From Piscinibacter sp. (GTDB taxonomy: Bacteria > Pseudomonadota > Gammaproteobacteria > Burkholderiales > Burkholderiaceae_C), in NCBI GenBank assembly GCA_016706565.1, contig JADJJI010000010.1, positions 1 to 50,928 of the forward strand: a DNA stretch of 50,928 bases. Reading direction: 5' to 3'. The position numbers and the translations under genes are program-made. Under the pieces are notes generated by a model. That model was not told the origin of the DNA. It saw only the letters and a program-made list of their open reading frames with translations, and did not search any database. The number at the start of each line of letters is the position of its first letter. Within the stretch, counting starts at the first letter, position 1. Of this stretch, positions 25,239 through 35,445 are shown in pieces.

Positions 25239-26216
25239 ATGGAAATCTTCGACTACGACAACATCCTGCTCCTGCCGCGCAAGTGCCGCGTGGAAAGCCG
25301 CAGCGAGTGCGACCCCTCGATCGAGTTCGGCCCGCACCGCTTCAAGCTGCCGGTGGTGCCGGCCAACATGAAGACGGTGGTCGACGAGCCCATCACCGAG
25401 TGGCTGGCCGCCAACGGCTACTTCTACGTCATGCACCGCTTCGACCTGGACACGCTGGCCTACGCGAAGCAGATGCGCGCCAAGGGCCTGCTGGTGTCGG
25501 TCAGCTCGGGCGTGAAGCCGGCCGACTACCAGGTGATCGACCACCTCGCGCTCGAGGGCGTGGGTGCCGACTACATCACCATCGACATCGCGCACGGCCA
25601 TGCCGACAGCGTGCGCAAGATGATCGAGCACATCAAGCAGAAGCTGCCCAAGGCCTTCGTGATCGCCGGCAACGTGGCCACGCCCGAGGCGGTGATCGAC
25701 CTGGAAAACTGGGGTGCGGACGCCACCAAGGTCGGCGTCGGCCCGGGCAAGGTGTGCATCACCAAGCTGAAGACGGGCTTCGGCACCGGCGGCTGGCAGC
25801 TCTCTGCGCTGAAGTGGTGCGCGCGCGTGGCCACCAAGCCCATCATTGCCGACGGCGGCATCCGCCACCACGGCGACATCGCCAAGAGCATCCGCTTCGG
25901 CGCCTCGATGGTGATGATCGGCTCGTTGTTCGCCGGCCATGAAGAGTCGCCCGGGCAGACGGTCGAGGTCGACGGCAAGCTCTACAAGGAGTACTTCGGC
26001 TCGGCCAGCGACTTCAACAAGGGCGAGTACAAGCACGTCGAAGGCAAGCGCATCCTCGAGCCGATCAAGGGCAAGCTCGCCGACACGATGCGCGAGATGC
26101 GCGAAGACGTGCAGAGCTCCATCAGCTACGGCGGCGGCACCCGGCTGACCGACCTGCGCAAGGTGAACTACGTCGTGCTCGGGGGCGAGAACGCGGGCGA
26201 GCACCTCTTGATGTAG
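25239..26216 (+). CDS. guaC: GMP reductase (IMP dehydrogenase/GMP reductase family)
   Basis: 325 aa, converting GMP to IMP with NADPH in purine salvage. It starts [18 protein letters not shown] at ATG 25,239, with ACGGAG upstream. The Cys loop VGVGPGKVC173ITK holds the nucleophile, and [23 protein letters not shown] and [19 protein letters not shown] are the phosphate-binding and flap parts. CBS domains, found in most IMP dehydrogenases, are absent. The length fits the ~325-aa GMP reductase type better than E. coli GuaC (347 aa). A long in-frame extension upstream exists but lacks support. Confidence 0.9.
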   Translation: MEIFDYDNILLLPRKCRVESRSECDPSIEFGPHRFKLPVVPANMKTVVDEPITEWLAANGYFYVMHRFDLDTLAYAKQMRAKGLLVSVSSGVKPADYQVIDHLALEGVGADYITIDIAHGHADSVRKMIEHIKQKLPKAFVIAGNVATPEAVIDLENWGADATKVGVGPGKVCITKLKTGFGTGGWQLSALKWCARVATKPIIADGGIRHHGDIAKSIRFGASMVMIGSLFAGHEESPGQTVEVDGKLYKEYFGSASDFNKGEYKHVEGKRILEPIKGKLADTMREMREDVQSSISYGGGTRLTDLRKVNYVVLGGENAGEHLLM

Positions 26217-26224
26217 TCCCTTCC

Positions 26225-26245
26225 GTCGCCGCGACACGCGGCGAC
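26225..26245 (+). terminator. Hairpin after guaC
   Basis: GTCGCCGCG-ACA-CGCGGCGAC is a perfect 9-bp stem, 9 bases past the guaC stop, but no T-run follows. It is a structured 3' end, perhaps a weak or factor-dependent terminator. Confidence 0.45.
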
Positions 26246-26363
26246 ATGCGGCGTCATCGAAGCAGCATGCGCGGCAACGCGCAGGCAACGTGCCGCTCCT
26301 CCAATCGCACGGGCATGGCCGGCACCCAGCCGGCCGCACAACGACACCTGGAAGGGATTGCCC

Positions 26364-27644
26364 GTGAGATTCACCCCCTGGATGGCCGCCACGCTGGCCC
26401 TCGTCCCGCTGCTGCAGGCCTGCGGCGGCGGCGGCAGCAGCGACGGCGGAGACGGCGCCGTGCGCCTGATCAACGCCGCCGACGGCTACGCGTCGCTCGA
26501 CTTGTATTCATCGGACACCTCGCTGAGCACCGGCGTGGCGTCCGACAGCGCCGGCAGCTACGTCTCTCTGGGCTCGGGCACCTACACCTTCAAGCTCAAG
26601 CGCACCGGCTCGAGCACCACCTCGAGCAGCAGCGACCGCACCGTGCTGGCCGACACCTCGCACACGCTGCTCGCCTACAGCACCAACGAAACGCTGAAGA
26701 CGGTGTTCCTCACCGACAACGAGGCCGCGCCGACCTCCGGCACCGCCAAGCTGCGCGTGTTCAACGGCGCCGCCGAAGCCGGCGCGCTCGACGTCTACGT
26801 GACCGCGCCCGACGCCACGCTGGCCGACAGCACGGCCACCGTGTCGGCACTGGGCACCGAACGCATCAGTGGCTACAGCGAGATCAGCGCCGGCACCTAC
26901 CGCGTGCGCATCACCGGCAGCGGCGACAAGACCGACCTGCGCCTGGACCTGCCCTCCGTCGTGCTGGCCGACCAGCAGATCGCCACGCTGGTACTCACCA
27001 CCACGCCGGGCGGCGTGCTGGTGCACGGGCTGACGCTCAACCAGAAGAGCTCGGTGACGGCGCAGAAGAACAGCTCCGCGCGCGTGAGGCTGGTCGCCGG
27101 CGCTGCCGCGAACGGCAACGCAGCCGCCACGGTCAACGGCGTGGTGCTGTCGGCCGGGCTGAAGTCGCCGGCAGTCGGCAGCTACACGCTGGTGCCTGCA
27201 GGCGCCCTGGCGCTGACGGTGTCGCTCGACGGCAACCCACTGTCGACCGGCGTGACCACGTTGACAGCAGGCTCCGACAACACGCTGCTGGTGACCGGCA
27301 GCGGCGCATCCGGCACGGCGGTGCTGCTGAACGACGACAACCGGCCCGCGCTGACCGCCGCGAACACCAAGCTGCGCCTCGTGCACGGCGTGGGCGGCCT
27401 GGCCAGCCCGGTGACCTTGACGGCCGACTACAGCGCCGTGGCCACCGACATCGCGACCAACACCGCGTCGGTGCCGGCCAGCATCGCGGCGAGCACGACG
27501 ATGCGGCTGGAGGCGACCACGCCGACGGTGACCGGATCGCTCTACCTCGCCACCGACGTGACGCTGCAATCCGGCAAGGTCTACACGCTGTTCATGCTCG
27601 GCGATGCCGCCACGCCGGTGGGCGTGCTGCGGCGCGACCGCTGA
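26364..27644 (+). CDS. DUF4397 lipoprotein
   Basis: 426 aa from GTG 26,364, chosen because AAGGGA ends 6 bases upstream; a TTG two codons earlier is also open. The signal peptide MRFTPWMAATLALVPLLQAC has a lipobox with Cys20, followed by GGGGSSDGG. Repeated beta modules of the DUF4397 type follow: AAVRLINA-like openings such as AVRLINAADGYASLDLY, AKLRVFNGAAEAGALDVYV, and TKLRLVHGVGG. These domains are cell-surface or periplasmic and of unknown function. The 3' end overlaps the opposite response-regulator gene by 64 bases. Confidence 0.85.
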   Translation: MRFTPWMAATLALVPLLQACGGGGSSDGGDGAVRLINAADGYASLDLYSSDTSLSTGVASDSAGSYVSLGSGTYTFKLKRTGSSTTSSSSDRTVLADTSHTLLAYSTNETLKTVFLTDNEAAPTSGTAKLRVFNGAAEAGALDVYVTAPDATLADSTATVSALGTERISGYSEISAGTYRVRITGSGDKTDLRLDLPSVVLADQQIATLVLTTTPGGVLVHGLTLNQKSSVTAQKNSSARVRLVAGAAANGNAAATVNGVVLSAGLKSPAVGSYTLVPAGALALTVSLDGNPLSTGVTTLTAGSDNTLLVTGSGASGTAVLLNDDNRPALTAANTKLRLVHGVGGLASPVTLTADYSAVATDIATNTASVPASIAASTTMRLEATTPTVTGSLYLATDVTLQSGKVYTLFMLGDAATPVGVLRRDR

Positions 27645-28375
27645 ATCGGCAGCGCGGCGCCGTCGATCGGAGCCGCGGGCACGAACATGTAGCCGTGGCC
27701 GCGGATCGTCTGCAGGTAGCGCGGCTGCGCCGGATCGGGCTCGACCCTCTTGCGCAGCCGCATCACCGCGACGTCCACCGCGCGCAGCAGCAGCCCTTCG
27801 GCGCGGCTGTGCGAGGCGGCAAGCAGCCGCTCGCGCGACACCGCCACGCCGGGGTTGGCCACCAGCTCGGCGAGCACCGCGTATTCAACGGTGCTCAGCA
27901 CGTGCAGCTGGCCGCCCTGCACCAGGCAGCGCGAGGCGATGTCGAACTGCAGCGTGCCGATGGGCACCGGCGCCATCGCGAGCATCGGCAGGCCCGGCGG
28001 CACGATGGAGCGGCGCAGCACGGCGTGCACGCGTGCGAGCAGTTCTCGCTGCGAGCAGGGTTTGCCGAGCAGGTCGTCGGCCCCCATCTCGAGGCCGAGC
28101 ACGCGGTCGATCTCCTCGTTGCGCTCGCTCAGCAGGATCACCGGGACGCGGTCACCTTCGGCACGCAGCCGCTGGCAGGCCTGCGTGCCGCTCATGCCGG
28201 GCAGCGTGCTGTCCATGATGACCAGGTCGGGTCGGTTGCGGTGCAGACGCCGCAGCAGCTCGGTGGCCGACTCCATCGGCGTGACGGTCAGGCCGTGGGC
28301 CTCGAAGTAGGCGCACAGCGCGCCGCGGCTGGCGCGATCGGCATCGACGATGTGGACGTGGAAGGGCTTGTTCAT
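27581..28375 (-). CDS. Orphan OmpR/PhoB-type response regulator
   Basis: 264 aa from ATG 28,375. Receiver domain (1-115): acidic pair D11/D13, phospho-acceptor D55 in VIMDSTLPG, S83 in ILLSER (where Thr/Ser is required) and K105 in LGKPCS. The C-terminal winged helix (about 145-235) has STVEYAVLAELVANPGVAVSRERLL and the recognition helix DVAVMRLRKRVEPDP, then the wing YLQTIRGHGYMF. No histidine kinase gene is adjacent, so its signal is unknown. The ~30-residue tail after the DNA-binding domain is Arg/Ser-rich and covers the end of the convergent DUF4397 gene. Direct repeats upstream suggest autoregulation. Confidence 0.9.
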   Translation of the reverse strand: MNKPFHVHIVDADRASRGALCAYFEAHGLTVTPMESATELLRRLHRNRPDLVIMDSTLPGMSGTQACQRLRAEGDRVPVILLSERNEEIDRVLGLEMGADDLLGKPCSQRELLARVHAVLRRSIVPPGLPMLAMAPVPIGTLQFDIASRCLVQGGQLHVLSTVEYAVLAELVANPGVAVSRERLLAASHSRAEGLLLRAVDVAVMRLRKRVEPDPAQPRYLQTIRGHGYMFVPAAPIDGAALPIQRSRRSTPTGVAASPSMNSV

Positions 28376-28419
28376 CGCCGCATCGTCACGGCGCGGTGTT
28401 GCGGTGCTGTGCCCCAACA

Positions 28420-28456
28420 TGTCTGAATGTGTCTGCGTTTCCCTGGCGCAGACACA
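28420..28456 (-). promoter_or_regulatory. Repeat/palindrome upstream of the response-regulator gene
   Basis: TGTCTG occurs at 28,420-28,425 and 28,430-28,435, a 10-base offset, and TGTGTCTGCG (28,428-28,437) is inverted at 28,447-28,456 with a 9-base loop. It lies 45-81 bases before the start at 28,375. OmpR-family proteins bind direct repeats 10-11 bp apart, so this is a likely operator; it could also act as an RNA hairpin at the end of the S41 transcript. Confidence 0.5.
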
Positions 28457-28479
28457 CTCGGGCCACGTCGGGGCTCGGT

Positions 28480-29799
28480 TCAGTCCGCCGTCATGCCCGG
28501 CCGATCGCCCGGCTCGGCGAAGCGGCGCAGATGCTGCGTGCTCGCACGCGCCGGCGTCCCCGCCACCGGGCAGCTGCCGGTCTGCAGGTAGCTGAGCGCC
28601 GCTCCGGTGAGTGGCTCGGCCGGGTCGCCGAGGGTGCCGGTGAAGGTGTCGGCCACTGCGCAGGTGGGTGCGATGCCGGCGTCGTAGTCGGCCTGGCCAA
28701 GCGCGTTGTTGGCGCGGAAGTTGACCACGCTGAAGACGTTGCCGCAGGATTCGACCGGGCTGAAGCCGTAGGGCTTGCCGCAGCTGGTGCCGCCGACCGT
28801 CGTCACCTGCGCATACGGGCTCAGGCCGTTGACGATCAGCTCGCTGGCCGAGCAGGTGCGCGGCCCGGTGACAACCACCACGCGGCTGAAGGCCGAGCCC
28901 GGCACCGTGGCCATCGTGAAGCTGCTGTTCCAGTTCTGGTGCGCCGCGTTGTAGACCAGGCTCGTGAAGACCTTGCCACCGTGCAACGCGCCGACGATCT
29001 GCGAGGCCAGGTGGTTGGCGGTGGAGATGCGCCCGCCACCGTTGTAGCGCAGGTCGACGATCAGTTCGGTGGCGCCATCGGCCTTGATGGCATCCAGCCG
29101 CGTCGTCAGCGACGTCTCGGCCTGGATGATGAAATCCTTCAGCGCGACATAGCCGACCTTGGCACCGCTGCTGCGCGTCAAGGTGGCCGAGGCGGGCACG
29201 GGAGTGAGGTCGTACTCGGCAGCGCTCAGCGTCACGCGTTGCGGCACGCCGGCACGCTCGATGTCCACGGTGACCTGCGTGCCCGCCTGGGCGGGACTCA
29301 ACACCGCGAAGCCACTGGCCAACAAGGCGCTGTCGGCCACGCCGTTGATCGCCTTGATCACGTCGCCGCGCTGCAGCCCGCCCAGCCCTGCCGGCGACTT
29401 CGGCTCGACCATGCGGATGCGCAGCGGCAACGCACCCTCGAGGCCGTTGACGAAGATGCCGTAGTCCATCGCCCGGCCCTCGGCGAAGAAGCGGTTGTAC
29501 GTCACGCTGTCGACGTAGCCGCTCCACGGATCGATCGGTCCGCGGGGACCGGGATAGCTCGTGTACTTCAGCGCGTCGAAGTAGGCATTCAGCGTGGCAT
29601 AGCCGGCCGGATCCGGGTTGGGCGAGCTGCCGCTCCAGTAGTACCAGTCGAGCATGTAGCCGCGCAGCCAGTCCTTCTGGCTGGCCACGTCGCAGCTTGC
29701 GCTGCCGGCCGGAGCGCTGCTGCCACCACCACCGCAGGCCGCGAGCAGCACCACCGCCGCGGCCGTCGCCGCCCACTTCCAGCCTCGTACGAACTGCAT
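28480..29799 (-). CDS. S41-family (C-terminal processing-like) peptidase lipoprotein
   Basis: 439 aa from ATG 29,799. The signal peptide has the lipobox LAAC22, followed by GGGG. A PDZ-like part around PKSPAGLGGLQRGDVIKAINGV (about 135-160) precedes the S41 core: ELIVDLRYNGGGRI, the nucleophile region TCSASELI (S317 or S319) and the Lys in CGKPYGF. These are the serine-lysine dyad elements of tail-specific proteases. It is likely anchored in the outer or inner membrane facing the periplasm, acting on protein C-termini or misfolded proteins. It is divergent from valS (121 bases). Confidence 0.85.
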   Translation of the reverse strand: MQFVRGWKWAATAAAVVLLAACGGGGSSAPAGSASCDVASQKDWLRGYMLDWYYWSGSSPNPDPAGYATLNAYFDALKYTSYPGPRGPIDPWSGYVDSVTYNRFFAEGRAMDYGIFVNGLEGALPLRIRMVEPKSPAGLGGLQRGDVIKAINGVADSALLASGFAVLSPAQAGTQVTVDIERAGVPQRVTLSAAEYDLTPVPASATLTRSSGAKVGYVALKDFIIQAETSLTTRLDAIKADGATELIVDLRYNGGGRISTANHLASQIVGALHGGKVFTSLVYNAAHQNWNSSFTMATVPGSAFSRVVVVTGPRTCSASELIVNGLSPYAQVTTVGGTSCGKPYGFSPVESCGNVFSVVNFRANNALGQADYDAGIAPTCAVADTFTGTLGDPAEPLTGAALSYLQTGSCPVAGTPARASTQHLRRFAEPGDRPGMTAD

Positions 29800-29920
29800 C
29801 CTCGGTTCCCCGTTTCCATGCACGCCGCGCGCACCATAGCAGCCCGGCACCACCACCTACAATCGAGCCCTCCCCGCCTTGCACTCTGTTTCACGGCCCC
29901 CGGCCGTGCGCGCCTGCGCC

Positions 29921-32758
29921 ATGACCGAACTCGCGAAATCTTTCGAACCCGCCGCCATCGAAGCCCATTGGGGCCCGCTGTGGGAGAAGAGCGGCGCCTA
30001 CCGCCCCACCCTGGATACGTCCCGGCCTTCGTTTTCCATCCAGCTGCCGCCGCCGAACGTGACCGGCACGCTGCACATGGGCCACGCGTTCAACCAGACC
30101 ATCATGGACTCGTTGACGCGCTACCACCGCATGCGCGGCTTCAACACGCTGTGGGTGCCGGGCACCGATCATGCCGGCATCGCCACGCAGATCGTCGTCG
30201 AGCGCCAACTGCAGGAAGCCGGCATCAGCCGCCACGAGCTCGGCCGCGAGACCTTCCTCAAGCACGTGTGGGACTGGAAGCACAGCTCGGGCGCGACCAT
30301 CACGCGCCAGATGCGCCGCATGGGCGACAGCGTGAGCTGGGAGCACGAGTACTTCACGATGGACGAGAAGCTCTCGACCGTCGTCACCGACACCTTCGTG
30401 CGCCTGTTCGAGGAAGGCCTGATCTACCGCGGCAAGCGGCTGGTCAACTGGGACCCGGTGCTGATGTCGGCCGTCTCCGACCTCGAGGTCGAGAGCGAGG
30501 AGGAAGACGGCTCGCTGTGGCACATCGCCTACCCGCTGACCGACGGCTCGGGGCAGCTCGTCGTCGCGACGACGCGCCCCGAGACCATGCTCGGCGACGT
30601 GGCGCTGATGGTGCACCCCGAAGACGAGCGCTACACCGCGCTGATCGGCAAGACGGTGCGCCTGCCGCTGTGCGACCGCGACATCCCGGTGATCGCCGAC
30701 GCCTACGTGGACCGCGAGTTCGGCACCGGCGTCGTCAAGGTCACGCCAGCGCACGATGCCAACGACTACGCGGTCGGCCAGCGGCACGGCCTGCCGATCA
30801 TCGGCGTGCTCTCGCTCGACGCGAAGGTGAACGACAACGCGCCAGCGGCCTACCGCGGGCTGGATCGCTTCGTCGCGCGCAAGAAGGTCGTTGCGGACCT
30901 GGAAGCGCTGGGTCGGCTCGTCGAGGTGAAGAAGCACAAGCTGATGGTGCCGCGCTGCGCGCGCACCGGGCAGGTGGTCGAGCCCATGCTCACCGACCAG
31001 TGGTTCGTCGCCACCACCAAGCCGGGCGCCAACGGCAAGAGCATCGCGCAGCAGGCCATCGAGGTGGTCGAGAACGGCTCGGTGAAGTTCGTGCCCGAGC
31101 AGTGGGTGAACACCTACAACCAATGGATGAACAACATCCAGGACTGGTGCATCTCGCGCCAGCTCTGGTGGGGCCACCAGATCCCGGCCTGGTACGGTAT
31201 CGACGGCGAGGTCTTCGTCGCGCGCAGCGAGGACGACGCGCGCGCCCAGGCCACGAAGGCCGGCTACGCCGGGCCGCTGCAGCGCGACCCCGACGTGCTC
31301 GACACCTGGTACTCGTCGGCGCTGGTGCCCTTCTCGACGCTCGGCTGGCCCGCCAAGACCATCGAGCAGGACCTGTTCCTGCCGTCCTCGGTGCTGGTCA
31401 CCGGCTTCGACATCATCTTCTTCTGGGTCGCCCGGATGATCATGATGACGGTGCACTTCACCGGGCAGGTGCCGTTCCGCCATGTCTACATCCACGGCCT
31501 GGTGCGCGACGCACAGGGCCGCAAGATGAGCAAGAGCGAAGGCAACGTGCTCGACCCGGTCGACCTGATCGACGGCATCGCATTGCCGCCCCTGCTCGAC
31601 AAGCGCACCACCGGCCTGCGCCGACCCGAGACCGCCCCGCGCGTGCGCAAGGACACCGAGAAGGAGTTCCCCGACGGCATCCCGGCCTTCGGCGCCGACG
31701 CGCTGCGCTTCACCTTTGCGTCGCTGGCCAGCCTGGGCCGCAACATCAACTTCGACAGCAAGCGTTGCGAGGGCTACCGCAACTTCTGCAACAAGCTCTG
31801 GAACGCGACGAAGTTCGTGCTGATGAACTGCGAAGGGCAGGATTGCGGACTGAAGGAGCACACCAAGGCCGAGTGCGCGCCGGGCCAGCCCTTCCACGGC
31901 TACCTGAGCTTCTCGCAGGCCGACCGCTGGATCAGCGGCGAGCTGCAGCGCGTCGAGGCCGCGGTGGCGCAGGGCTTTGCCGACTACCGGCTCGACAACG
32001 TCGCCACCGCCATCTACACCTTCGTGTGGGACGAGTACTGCGACTGGTACATCGAGATCGCCAAGGTGCAGATCGCGAACGGGACGGAAGCGCAGCAGCG
32101 CGCCACGCGCCGCACGCTGATCCGTGTGCTGGAGACGGTGCTGCGCCTGCTGCACCCGATCACGCCCTTCATCACCGCCGAGCTGTGGGAGAAGGTCGCG
32201 CCGGTGGCCGGGCGGCACGTTCCGCAGGGCATCGTCAATGCGCCCTACCCGCAGGCGCAGCTGGACAAGGTCGACCCCGCGGCCGACGCCTGGGTCGCGA
32301 AGCTGAAGGACCTGGCCGGCGCCTGCCGCGCGCTGCGCAGCGAGATGAGCCTGTCGCCGGCGCAACGCGTGCCGCTGCGCACCTGCGGCGACAGCGACTT
32401 CCTGCGCGAAGCCGCACCGGTGCTCACCGCGCTGGCCAAGCTCGCCGAGGTGCAGGTGTTCGACGACGAGGCGGCGTTCAACGCGGCCACGCAGTCGCTG
32501 CCAGTGGTGGTGCGCGGCGCATCGCGGCTGGCGCTGCACGTGGAGATCGACGTGGCGGCCGAGCGGGAGCGCCTGTCGAAGGAGATCGCGCGCCTGGAAG
32601 GCGAGATCGCCAAGGCCACCGCCAAGCTCGCCAACGAGGGCTTCGTCGCGCGCGCCCCGGCCACCGTGGTGGCGCAGGAGCGTCAGCGCATCGCCGACTT
32701 CACGTCGACACGGGACCGTCTGCGAGATCAGTTGTCACGCCTGGCTCCGTCGGCCTGA
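29921..32758 (+). CDS. valS: Valine--tRNA ligase
   Basis: 945 aa class I aminoacyl-tRNA synthetase from ATG 29,921. HIGH motif H52MGH55 in [18 protein letters not shown] motif K535MSKS539 in [10 protein letters not shown]. The editing domain (about 190-340) contains [12 protein letters not shown] and [13 protein letters not shown], typical of ValRS. The C-terminal coiled coil ([22 protein letters not shown]) binds tRNA-Val. All parts are intact. The last 59 bases overlap the end of the opposite dehydrogenase-like gene. Confidence 0.97.
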   Translation: MTELAKSFEPAAIEAHWGPLWEKSGAYRPTLDTSRPSFSIQLPPPNVTGTLHMGHAFNQTIMDSLTRYHRMRGFNTLWVPGTDHAGIATQIVVERQLQEAGISRHELGRETFLKHVWDWKHSSGATITRQMRRMGDSVSWEHEYFTMDEKLSTVVTDTFVRLFEEGLIYRGKRLVNWDPVLMSAVSDLEVESEEEDGSLWHIAYPLTDGSGQLVVATTRPETMLGDVALMVHPEDERYTALIGKTVRLPLCDRDIPVIADAYVDREFGTGVVKVTPAHDANDYAVGQRHGLPIIGVLSLDAKVNDNAPAAYRGLDRFVARKKVVADLEALGRLVEVKKHKLMVPRCARTGQVVEPMLTDQWFVATTKPGANGKSIAQQAIEVVENGSVKFVPEQWVNTYNQWMNNIQDWCISRQLWWGHQIPAWYGIDGEVFVARSEDDARAQATKAGYAGPLQRDPDVLDTWYSSALVPFSTLGWPAKTIEQDLFLPSSVLVTGFDIIFFWVARMIMMTVHFTGQVPFRHVYIHGLVRDAQGRKMSKSEGNVLDPVDLIDGIALPPLLDKRTTGLRRPETAPRVRKDTEKEFPDGIPAFGADALRFTFASLASLGRNINFDSKRCEGYRNFCNKLWNATKFVLMNCEGQDCGLKEHTKAECAPGQPFHGYLSFSQADRWISGELQRVEAAVAQGFADYRLDNVATAIYTFVWDEYCDWYIEIAKVQIANGTEAQQRATRRTLIRVLETVLRLLHPITPFITAELWEKVAPVAGRHVPQGIVNAPYPQAQLDKVDPAADAWVAKLKDLAGACRALRSEMSLSPAQRVPLRTCGDSDFLREAAPVLTALAKLAEVQVFDDEAAFNAATQSLPVVVRGASRLALHVEIDVAAERERLSKEIARLEGEIAKATAKLANEGFVARAPATVVAQERQRIADFTSTRDRLRDQLSRLAPSA

Positions 32759-33677
32759 ATTCGCGCTGCGGCTGCGGCGCCGTGGCGAGCAGCTCGTCGA
32801 TGCGCCGGGCCACGGCCCAGGCGCTGCGCAGCCGCGATTCGCGCGTGGTGCTGGCCACCCGCGGCGTGATCTGCAAGGTGCTGATGCCGGCCAGCGGCCG
32901 GCCGCTGTCGAGCGCGCCGGGCTCCAGGCTGTCGAGCCAGGCCGCTGCAACGCGGCCGCTGGCCAGCACGTCGGCCAGTGCCTTCTCGTCGAACAGCGCC
33001 GAGTGCGCCGTGCTGACGATCACCTGGTTGGGTTTGCAGAAGGGCAGGAAGCGGTCGCCCAGCAGCCCCTGGTAGCGGCTGAAGTAGGTGAGCTGCACGC
33101 ACACCGCATCGCACACTTCGAGCAGCTCGCGCAGGCCCATGGGTCGAACGCGCCAGCGCTCCCACACCGTGTCGGTGGCGTGCAGCGAAGGGTCGTAGCC
33201 CACCACCTTGGAGCCGAAGGCCCCGAGCAGCTGCGACATCGAGCGCGCCGCCGGCGGCATGCCGATCAGGCCCACCGTCGCGGCGCCGAGCTCGCGGCCG
33301 ACCAGCATGCCGTCGCTGCCGACCACCGGCACGCGGCGCAGCATCGACAGCAGCGCGCCGATCATGAACTCGGCTTCGGCCTGCGCGCTGGCCGTCAGGC
33401 TGCGCACCACCTCGACGCCGGCGCGCGCGCAGGCATCGAGGTCGATGTTCTCGGCGCCGGCGCTTACGCGGCCCACCGCGCGCAGCATCGGCGCGTAGTG
33501 CAGCGCCTGCGCGTCGATGGCGGCGCTGGGCGGCACGATGATCGCGCGCACGTTGTACAGCGACTGCCGCAGGGCACGCGGCTCGCGCGCCAGCTCGGGT
33601 GCGAAGCGCACCGCATGCCGTGACTCGAGCCACTGCATCACTTCGCTTTCGAGCGGTTCAATGACGAGGAGATCCAT
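32700..33677 (-). CDS. D-2-hydroxyacid dehydrogenase-like protein, catalytic residues replaced
   Basis: 325 aa with the overall layout of D-2-hydroxyacid dehydrogenases: [23 protein letters not shown], a nucleotide-binding part VGLIGM...[10 protein letters not shown], and LDSLEPG. However, the usual N-x-x-R-G site reads STAH225S, the catalytic His of TPHxA reads TPR273VAS, and the GxGxxG motif is altered to GLIGMP. Only the Glu (E252) survives. The frame is undamaged, so it is probably a conserved non-enzymatic or repurposed member and not a decaying gene. It is divergent from galU and its end overlaps valS. Confidence 0.8.
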   Translation of the reverse strand: MDLLVIEPLESEVMQWLESRHAVRFAPELAREPRALRQSLYNVRAIIVPPSAAIDAQALHYAPMLRAVGRVSAGAENIDLDACARAGVEVVRSLTASAQAEAEFMIGALLSMLRRVPVVGSDGMLVGRELGAATVGLIGMPPAARSMSQLLGAFGSKVVGYDPSLHATDTVWERWRVRPMGLRELLEVCDAVCVQLTYFSRYQGLLGDRFLPFCKPNQVIVSTAHSALFDEKALADVLASGRVAAAWLDSLEPGALDSGRPLAGISTLQITPRVASTTRESRLRSAWAVARRIDELLATAPQPQREFRPTEPGVTTDLADGPVST

Positions 33678-33756
33678 GCGTATGAGTGGTGCGGCGAACC
33701 GTCTGCGTCATCGTGCCCGTGCCAGAATTCGGCAAACCAGAAGGCATTGTAAGTAA

Positions 33757-34623
33757 ATGAAAGTCAACAAGGCGATCTTCCCCGTGGCCGGCCTCGGTAC
33801 ACGCTTCCTGCCGGCCACCAAGGCCCAACCCAAGGAGATGCTGCCTGTCGTCGACAAGCCGCTGATCCAGTACGCCGTCGAGGAAGCGTATGCCGCCGGC
33901 GTTCGCGAGATGATTTTCGTGACCGGCCGGCACAAGCGCCCCATCGAAGACCACTTTGACATGACCTTCGAGTTGGAGGTAGCCCTCGAACAGGCGGGCA
34001 AGCAGGAACTGCTGGACGTGGTACGCAGCGTCAAGCCCGACGACATGGAGTGCATCTACGTGCGCCAGGCGCAAGCGCTCGGCCTGGGCCATGCGGTGCT
34101 GTGCGGGCAGCGGCTGGTCGGCAACGAGCCCTTCGCCGTGCTGCTGGCCGACGACCTGATGGTGGGCGAGAAGCCCGTGCTGCAGCAGATGACCGAGGCC
34201 TACGCCGAGTGGCGCACATCGATCCTCGCGGTGCAGGAGGTGCCGGCCGAGCACACGCGGCGCTACGGCATCGTGGCTGGCAATCCGGTCAACGACCGCA
34301 TGATCGACATCCAGCGCATCGTCGAGAAGCCGGCGCCGGAGGATGCCCCTTCGCGCCTGGGCGTGGCCGGGCGCTACATCCTGACGCCGGGGGTTTTCCA
34401 CGAGATCATGAACCAGCCTCGCGGCGTGGGCGGCGAGATCCAGCTCACCGACGGCATCGCCGGGCTGCTGCGGCGCGAGAAGGTGTTCGCCTATCGCTAC
34501 GAGGGCAAGCGCTACGACTGCGGCAGCAAGGAGGGTTTCCTGCAGGCCAACGTCGAACTCGCCCTGGCCCACCCGCTGCTCGGGCCGGGCTTTCGCGCGT
34601 ATCTGAAGTCGCTGGAGCTCTGA
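33757..34623 (+). CDS. galU: UTP--glucose-1-phosphate uridylyltransferase
   Basis: 288 aa. It makes UDP-glucose from UTP and glucose-1-phosphate for exopolysaccharide, LPS and galactose metabolism. The N-terminal signature [31 protein letters not shown] covers nucleotide binding and the catalytic region; FAVLLADDL and [13 protein letters not shown] are the metal- and sugar-binding parts. Length and motifs match bacterial GalU. It is followed after 13 bases by the end of a convergent tusA-like gene. Confidence 0.95.
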   Translation: MKVNKAIFPVAGLGTRFLPATKAQPKEMLPVVDKPLIQYAVEEAYAAGVREMIFVTGRHKRPIEDHFDMTFELEVALEQAGKQELLDVVRSVKPDDMECIYVRQAQALGLGHAVLCGQRLVGNEPFAVLLADDLMVGEKPVLQQMTEAYAEWRTSILAVQEVPAEHTRRYGIVAGNPVNDRMIDIQRIVEKPAPEDAPSRLGVAGRYILTPGVFHEIMNQPRGVGGEIQLTDGIAGLLRREKVFAYRYEGKRYDCGSKEGFLQANVELALAHPLLGPGFRAYLKSLEL

Positions 34624-34636
34624 GCCGCGGCCGCGT

Positions 34637-34864
34637 TCAGCGGCGGCGCAGGAAGTGGATGAACTCGTCGTTCGCCGACGATTGTTCGACCAGTTCGTTG
34701 CCGGTCTGGCGCGCGAAGGCCTGGAAGTCGCGCAGCGAGCCCGGGTCGGTGGCCACGACCTTGAGCACGTCGCCGCTCTTCATGTCGGCCAGGGCTTTCT
34801 TGGCCTTCAGGATGGGCAGCGGGCAATTCAGGCCGCGGGTGTCGATCTCTTTCTGGGCGTCCAT
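34637..34864 (-). CDS. TusA-like sulfurtransferase (SirA family)
   Basis: 75 aa, the standard size. The signature is DTRGLNC14PLPILKAKKAL with the sulfur-carrying Cys14, followed by the beta-alpha-beta fold ending FIHFLRRR. Members carry persulfide sulfur for tRNA thiolation, molybdenum cofactor or other sulfur relays; which route applies is not evident. GAGGAT lies 7 bases before the ATG at 34,864. It comes after the Nudix and cysM genes on the same strand, 29 bases downstream, a sulfur-related neighbourhood (cysM makes cysteine). Confidence 0.9.
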   Translation of the reverse strand: MDAQKEIDTRGLNCPLPILKAKKALADMKSGDVLKVVATDPGSLRDFQAFARQTGNELVEQSSANDEFIHFLRRR

Positions 34865-34893
34865 GGCGATCCTCGAAGGGAAGCGAATTCTAC

Positions 34894-35445
34894 CTAGGCC
34901 GGCCGCGGCGGCATCTCGATGAACTGTGGGGAATGCCCGCGGGAGCGCAGCCAGTCGGCCAGCGCGTAGCCGGTGCCGGCCGGCCAGCAGCGCACCGATT
35001 CGGGCGGGAACAGCCGGTACTCGGCCAGTTCCGGCGACAGGCTGATCGGCCCGTGCGCGAGCACGTGGTAGGCGATGATCACCTGGTTCATCCGCTGGAA
35101 GTCGTACACGCCGATCAGGTCGACGGCGTCGACCTGCACCGAGGTCTCTTCCAGCACCTCGCGCGCGATGCCGTCCTGCGGCGTCTCGCCGGCCTCCATG
35201 AACCCGGTGATCAGCGCGAACATGCGCCCCGTCCACGCCGCGTTGCGCGCCAGCAGGATCTGCCCGCCCTGGTCAGCCATCTCGATGACGGCGGCGAGCA
35301 CCGGCGTCGGGTTGTTCCAGTGCGTCCAGTCGCAGGCCGGGCAGCGCAGCCGTTCCTTGGGGCCGCCGTCTTCCTCGCGCGCCAGCCACTGCAATGGCGT
35401 CGCACAGGTCGGGCAGAAACGGAAGGCAGCCGCCGCGCCGCTCAT
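34894..35445 (-). CDS. Nudix hydrolase with N-terminal zinc ribbon
   Basis: 183 aa. A zinc ribbon (C11PTC14 and C35PAC38) is followed by a complete Nudix box G81-x5-E87-x7-R95E96V-x-E99E100 in GFMEAGETPQDGIAREVLEE. The ribbon plus WNNPTPV resembles NudC-type NAD/RNA-decapping pyrophosphatases, but the protein is shorter than NudC (~257 aa) and lacks its N-terminal domain, so the substrate is open. Its ATG overlaps the cysM stop by 4 bases (ATGA), indicating translational coupling. Confidence 0.88.
   Translation of the reverse strand: MSGAAAAFRFCPTCATPLQWLAREEDGGPKERLRCPACDWTHWNNPTPVLAAVIEMADQGGQILLARNAAWTGRMFALITGFMEAGETPQDGIAREVLEETSVQVDAVDLIGVYDFQRMNQVIIAYHVLAHGPISLSPELAEYRLFPPESVRCWPAGTGYALADWLRSRGHSPQFIEMPPRPA

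Noticed and set aside
29891-32539. 882-codon frame antisense to valS
   Set aside because: Low-complexity product typical of antisense frames in GC-rich genes; valS is certain.
28396-33075. 1,559-codon open frame on the + strand
   Set aside because: It runs through the S41 gene on the opposite strand and through valS in another frame; its product is Arg/Ala-rich without motifs. A GC-rich shadow.
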